Positions 59,740 to 64,000 of a DNA stretch of 64,000 nt are shown here, in pieces. The DNA is from Bryopsis sp. KO-2023 (lineage: Eukaryota > Chlorophyta > Ulvophyceae > Bryopsidales > Bryopsidaceae). A program made the position numbers and the translations under genes. The notes under the pieces are model-generated. The model was not told where the DNA came from. It was given only the letters and a program-made list of their open reading frames with translations, and searched no databases. How positions within the stretch are numbered: the stretch's first letter is position 1; each line of letters starts with the position of its first letter. The stretch covers positions 1,488,001 through 1,552,000 of the forward strand of contig BSYQ01000012.1 of assembly GCA_030272585.1 (NCBI GenBank), read 5' to 3'.

Positions 59740-62700
59740 TCAAACTATGTCCAGTTCTCCACAATCCTCTCGTATGAAGCCGTCCAAACACAGGCAGACG
59801 CCAGAATCCAAATCACAAGCGCCATTGTCGCTACAGTCGTTGGGACAGCTTTTAGGGGTTTTTGGTGGTGCGTCCTCCACAGCCACGCAGCTTGCACCCG
59901 AACAAATCTTCAATTCGCCACCAGGACTGAGGCCCATCACTTCGGGCTGTTCGTTGACAAACGCCTTCACGGGCGGCAAAGTGAACGTGCCCGCCGTGGC
60001 GGCGACTGCTCGAAAATTGACAGTCTGCGTGCCGGCATTCACGCTGTTGTATCGGAAGGTCACGACCGATGGCTCCGTCTCCTAAAAAACACAAGCACCC
60101 TCAAGAGTTGGGGAAAACTGGTCCGAAAAGCGGAAAAGCGGTCGATGGACAAAAAGAGGGATAGCTTTCGCACCTGGTCAGGGCAAGTAAAGGAGAAAAA
60201 GGAACGACCCCCAAAGAAGTTGTCAAACGGGACTGGGCATGTGCCCCCAGATCCATCGATGTTTGGATCCACGGGCTCCAGTCCGGCAGGCATCAACACC
60301 CTAACTGTGGTGGGACCCAGCCTGTCTGGCGTGGTGAACTGCACAGAAACCTCCACCACCGAAGTCACAGGGATGGTTTTCAGGGACATGTTGTTTCCAT
60401 CTTCGGAGTCCGCGATGGATATGGAGCGCTGAACGAAAATGCCTCTGTAGGTGGGGAAACGCAGGATTTCGGCAGGCACGAATGTCAGCGCCGCCGCCAG
60501 CGTGACTTCGCCGATACCATCTGCTCGGAACTCGAGTGGCTCAGGGGGAGAGGTCAGTGCTTCCCATGGGGTGCTGGAGGACGCCACTGGGTTTGCGTTT
60601 CCACTGAACTGAACCTGAGCACACGAAACATCAAAGTACTCGTCAAAACTACAGACCAGGGAAAAACACAATTCATGCAAGCAAAATATCGTGGAACACT
60701 GCAACGCATGTGCAGATACTTACATCGAGCAAGTTTGTTTCCCCACTCCTGACTTCCAGTTTGAGGTCTGGCTGATTGCTACCTCGGTCCACATCGTAAT
60801 TCCTCAGAGAGACCATTGCGACAGCCTTGTCGAAGCTTGAAAACAGGCGGAACCCATACTGGCTCACGGGAGGGCTGCCGACATAGTTCGCAAGCTTTTC
60901 CAGCAACGGATTCTCCACTTTGGCTTTGAGCATCACCATCAGCGCCAGTGAGTTTGCGATATTAGACGCCGGAGTGGAGGAGCCCTCGGACTGTGCAACA
61001 TATGCAGTTCTTCCAGTCACTCTAAAATTGGATGTCCACGAGTTGATGGCTTTCTGGATGTCTGGGTGGTTTTCCCCTCCATCCATCGAAATGCGGGTCA
61101 GGATGTAGAATGTCTGACTCTCGACGTCCATCGAATCGAACTCTTGCGACAGTCTGTCCATGGACAGGTCTTCCACGATTTGTTTGCTGGTCTCTGGTGG
61201 CGGAACCCAGTCCCCACCCAAAGCAGCCCTGAGGTTGTAACAGAAGAGAGAAATACTCAGTTTTCAGTGAGTAAAATCATGTTTTTTCTCCCAGGACTGT
61301 CTCCCTCCAATTTTCTTTTCTTTTCCACCACTGCACTGCCATTGTTTTTCCCCTTACCGTGCCAGAGCAACACTATGAAGGCGAATGGGCTGGTCGTTCC
61401 TTAGGTTGTTTCTTCTGCTGGACTCTGCTTCGTCGAGAAGGGCAGTTTCCAAGGCGGAAGTCCATTCTCCGTTCAAGGACTCCAAAGGAGGGATGCCATT
61501 TTTCACAACCTTTTTCAAACAAGAGATCATAAGTGACCTTTTCAAGGAGGAAACACTCTGGTCAAAAAGAGTCAAAGAAGAGGCGTTCTTACCTCTCTTT
61601 CAAGGGTGTCCAAGTCCTCCTTCAACAAACCCAGCAGAAACACCCCTCGTGCATTCATGGTCAGTGATGGCTGTGTGGGGAAAGTTCGAGGGTATTTCTT
61701 GCAGTTCAAAAAGTAGTCCAGCCCGATCTCATCCCGGGTCATTTCTTGTAAGGATTCCAGGGCACTGGTGAAATTGGACTGGATGCCACTGATGACCTCC
61801 AGACTATTTTCGTCCAGGCTGGCTGGATCCAGGTCCAACACCTTGTAAGTCTCCGTTATGAAGGGGACGGCCACCAATGCCAAAGCAAAGGTCGCATCGA
61901 TGGGACACTTGTGGCTGTCGAAAACAGGGGATATATTAATTCAGAAAACCAAAATCAAGACAAAAAAGAAACCTGAGCTATGTTGGCTCCCTTAAGTTTA
62001 TGAGTCTCTCCAGCATTGTAGAGAAATACATAGGACCATGGATTCCTCGCAAGAAACAAAGAAGGGGTGGCATGTTGCTCCTACTTTGGATTTGATTCGT
62101 AGAGCTGATCAGCCATGGAGAGGACAGCCGGCAGGCGCCCCACTCCAGCTTGGATCGCGATTGCTCCGCTTCCAGGGACAGCTTGAGGCAGCTGCAATCC
62201 CTCTTGCCACTGGCTGCTTGAATTTCCATCGATGGCAAAAGAAGTAGCGACAGTCACCGCCTCTTGCAAGCCCTCCACCGGAAAGTTTATGACCAAGGCA
62301 TCACTGGCACCTTGGCTTACAATTTCTTCCAGAAAAACACCCACACATCGAAAAGTTAACACAGATAAAAGACACCCATGCATAAAAAACTCCAATTTGG
62401 GGTGGTGTTGCATAGCTCCATCATCATGCATGTCTCTGTTTGGTGAGGGGGGGTGGGTGGCAGGCCTGAAACAGGTCAGTGTTGTTCCATATGTGCACAG
62501 AAAATCTGACTTAGGTTTCACATACCAGCGGTGATCTTGAATTTAGCATCCCCCATTTGCTTGGCTTTGAACCGGAATCTAACTTCCTCCGTGCCATCTT
62601 CTCCCAGTTTGACGATCCTTTTAGATTTCCCAACAATTTCCAAGAATGCCCCCTCCAGCAGATCGATGGCAACCGAAACATTGGTTCTGGATGGGTTGGT

Positions 62701-63872
62701 CCCAGAAACAGTGACCACTGCTCCCGCCTCAAATTCATCCCCCACTCGGGCAAATCTGGGTGCCGATGGTGTCAGCGAAACCACTCGCCTCACAATAAGC
62801 TCCCTTTCCACGCTGCCATACTTTTCGGTTGCTGCAACAAGAAGTTGGGAAAAAAAACCCACTAAGGCATCTTTACCGTGGAGAAAAATATATGAGACAA
62901 ACAAGCCAAGGGAATGAAAAGACATAACATCCAAGTTAGCACATCTTTGGGATTTTATGGTGGAGGAAAAACGAAAATAGGAGAGGTGGTTGGAAGTGTA
63001 CCCAACGCCCCCCACCCACCAGTTGCGACGTAAGCTCTGATGTTGAACGTCCCAAGGTTATCGGGTGCCGTGAAATTGACGGTGGCGATCCCACCCTTCG
63101 CAATCACGGTTTCGAACAGCGCCGTCGACACGAAGTCCTCCAAAACTCGAACGCTGCCCGAAGGGGTGGGTGCTGCATCAGGTATTGCCGCTGCTTCTTC
63201 TTTAGAAAGAGCGCCGCCGCCACCAGCCTCCTTCTGTTTCATGTATTCGTCGAAACCAGACCGTGACCTCACGACACCTGCTTATTAGGTATCATGCATG
63301 ATAACTTGATCTGATGAATGACAAAATGAATCAGCCCCTATTTTGATAGCTTTTTCCCTGGAAAAATCTGCTACAAATATTGTATCTAAGATACATGTGT
63401 GTGTTCAATGCATGTAAATTCTCTGAATTGTTTTGTTGTCTTGGTTCATTTATTAGAGGTGTACTTCTTCCGATCTGTTCACTACAACAGGTGTTGAGTC
63501 ATGGAGATACCCATTACATTATGCCATTTGTTTTCCATTTTTGACTACATATATTTTCAATCAATCATTCAATATTAACAATAATTGATAATAATAACAA
63601 AAATAACATTCATGCGCAAAAGCCCAGGCCCCATTTTTTTTTTTTTCATTTTTTTGGAAGAAAATAGTGATAGTGATGGACTCTCATTCTTGAATCGTAC
63701 CTATTGATGCTCTTGCGTCAGTCTCGTAGTCATAGTCATAGACATAGTCATAGTCATAGTCCAGCTCATCAACCACAGAGTCTCCTCCATTCACAGTCAC
63801 GAATTTGCTTCTCGAATTCACATATTCTTCTTCTGTTTTATCCACAATTGAAGAATGATACTCTGGATACAG
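59740..63872 (-). CDS. Alpha-2-macroglobulin-like protein (copy B), 3' nine exons
   Basis: Minus-strand exons homologous to exons 24-32 of copy A: 63872-63701, 63277-63020, 62831-62526, 62325-62085, 61914-61593, 61509-61358, 61228-60724, 60614-60174, 60081-59740. All phases agree and no stop interrupts them; the 5' part lies beyond the right edge. Exons 27-30 encode exactly the same residues as copy A and introns 27-29 look the same. Exon 26 differs at about 11 of 102 residues, exon 31 at 3 of 147, exon 32 at 7 of 113 (tail GELDIV against GELNLV). Exons 24-25 are strongly different: a DYDYD-rich acidic stretch, then SRSGFDEYMKQKEAGGGG. The EGF-like six Cys are kept. Convergent with copy A. 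Confidence 0.85.
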
Positions 63873-64000
63873 CTGCAAAAAAAATACGAAAAAGGCAATC
63901 AATCAAAATAAATAACGTAACAGACTCTGACACCTCGGAGGTGCAGCAATGGCATGGAGACAGGAAGTTGATTCCAGAAATAAAGTAAAATCAACATGCA

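Larger units (their letters stand above)
47108..63872. repeat. Large inverted duplication (palindrome)
   Basis: The left arm (at least 47108-54427) and right arm (56105 to at least 63872, continuing out of the window) carry A2M 3' exons, polyglycine gene and tRNA-Leu(UAA) in mirror order around a unique centre of about 1.7 kb. Similarity is highest in A2M exons 27-30 and in the small genes, and weak in the spacers between A2M and the polyglycine genes, so the arms are not uniformly young. Confidence 0.9.

Overview
The window is eukaryotic nuclear DNA from an intron-rich genome, most likely a unicellular alga or other protist; I cannot name the species. The evidence is: many GT-AG introns with T-rich tracts before the acceptor, five nuclear-type tRNA genes without encoded CCA, a TATA box, decayed Ty3/gypsy (chromovirus) and hAT pieces, and an interstitial plant-type CCCTAAA tract. 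There are no operons or ribosome binding sites. Most short open frames are chance or lie inside repeats.

Layout. 1-3.4 kb: a repeat ending in a tRNA gene, then decayed fragments of an alpha-2-macroglobulin (A2M) gene and of a TauD/TfdA dioxygenase. 3.9-6.4 kb: the 3' end of an unrecognised gene with three repeated exons. 6.4-18.9 kb: mostly non-coding, with a second copy of the repeat+tRNA unit (12.2-13.5 kb), a tRNA-Leu(CAG), a tRNA-Val(UAC) and a possible decayed reading frame. 18.9-22.5 kb: a dense island of fold-back elements, including a complete miniature LTR element (TRIM) with target duplication and arrays built from short palindromic words. 22.4-31 kb: transposon graveyard (chromodomain, hAT, gypsy reverse transcriptase, all broken). 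31.3-33.8 kb: probable exons of an unrecognised minus-strand gene.

35.7-63.9 kb is the main locus. A 32-exon gene encodes a secreted A2M of about 2,149 residues with a signal peptide and a C-terminal EGF-like domain; every intron phase agrees. A second A2M gene lies on the opposite strand and runs out of the window to the right. Between them, in mirror order, are two genes for small secreted proteins with 85- and 69-residue uninterrupted polyglycine tracts, and two tRNA-Leu(UAA) genes marking the inner ends of a large inverted repeat. The centre holds a retroelement fragment with a zinc knuckle and a restriction-like nuclease motif.

The two A2M genes are identical in protein, and apparently in introns, over exons 27-30, but differ strongly in exons 24-25, where the protease bait region is expected. 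This looks like gene conversion across a palindrome that homogenises the body of a protease trap while its bait diverges. A2M proteins classically trap proteases, so a defence role is plausible but is inference.
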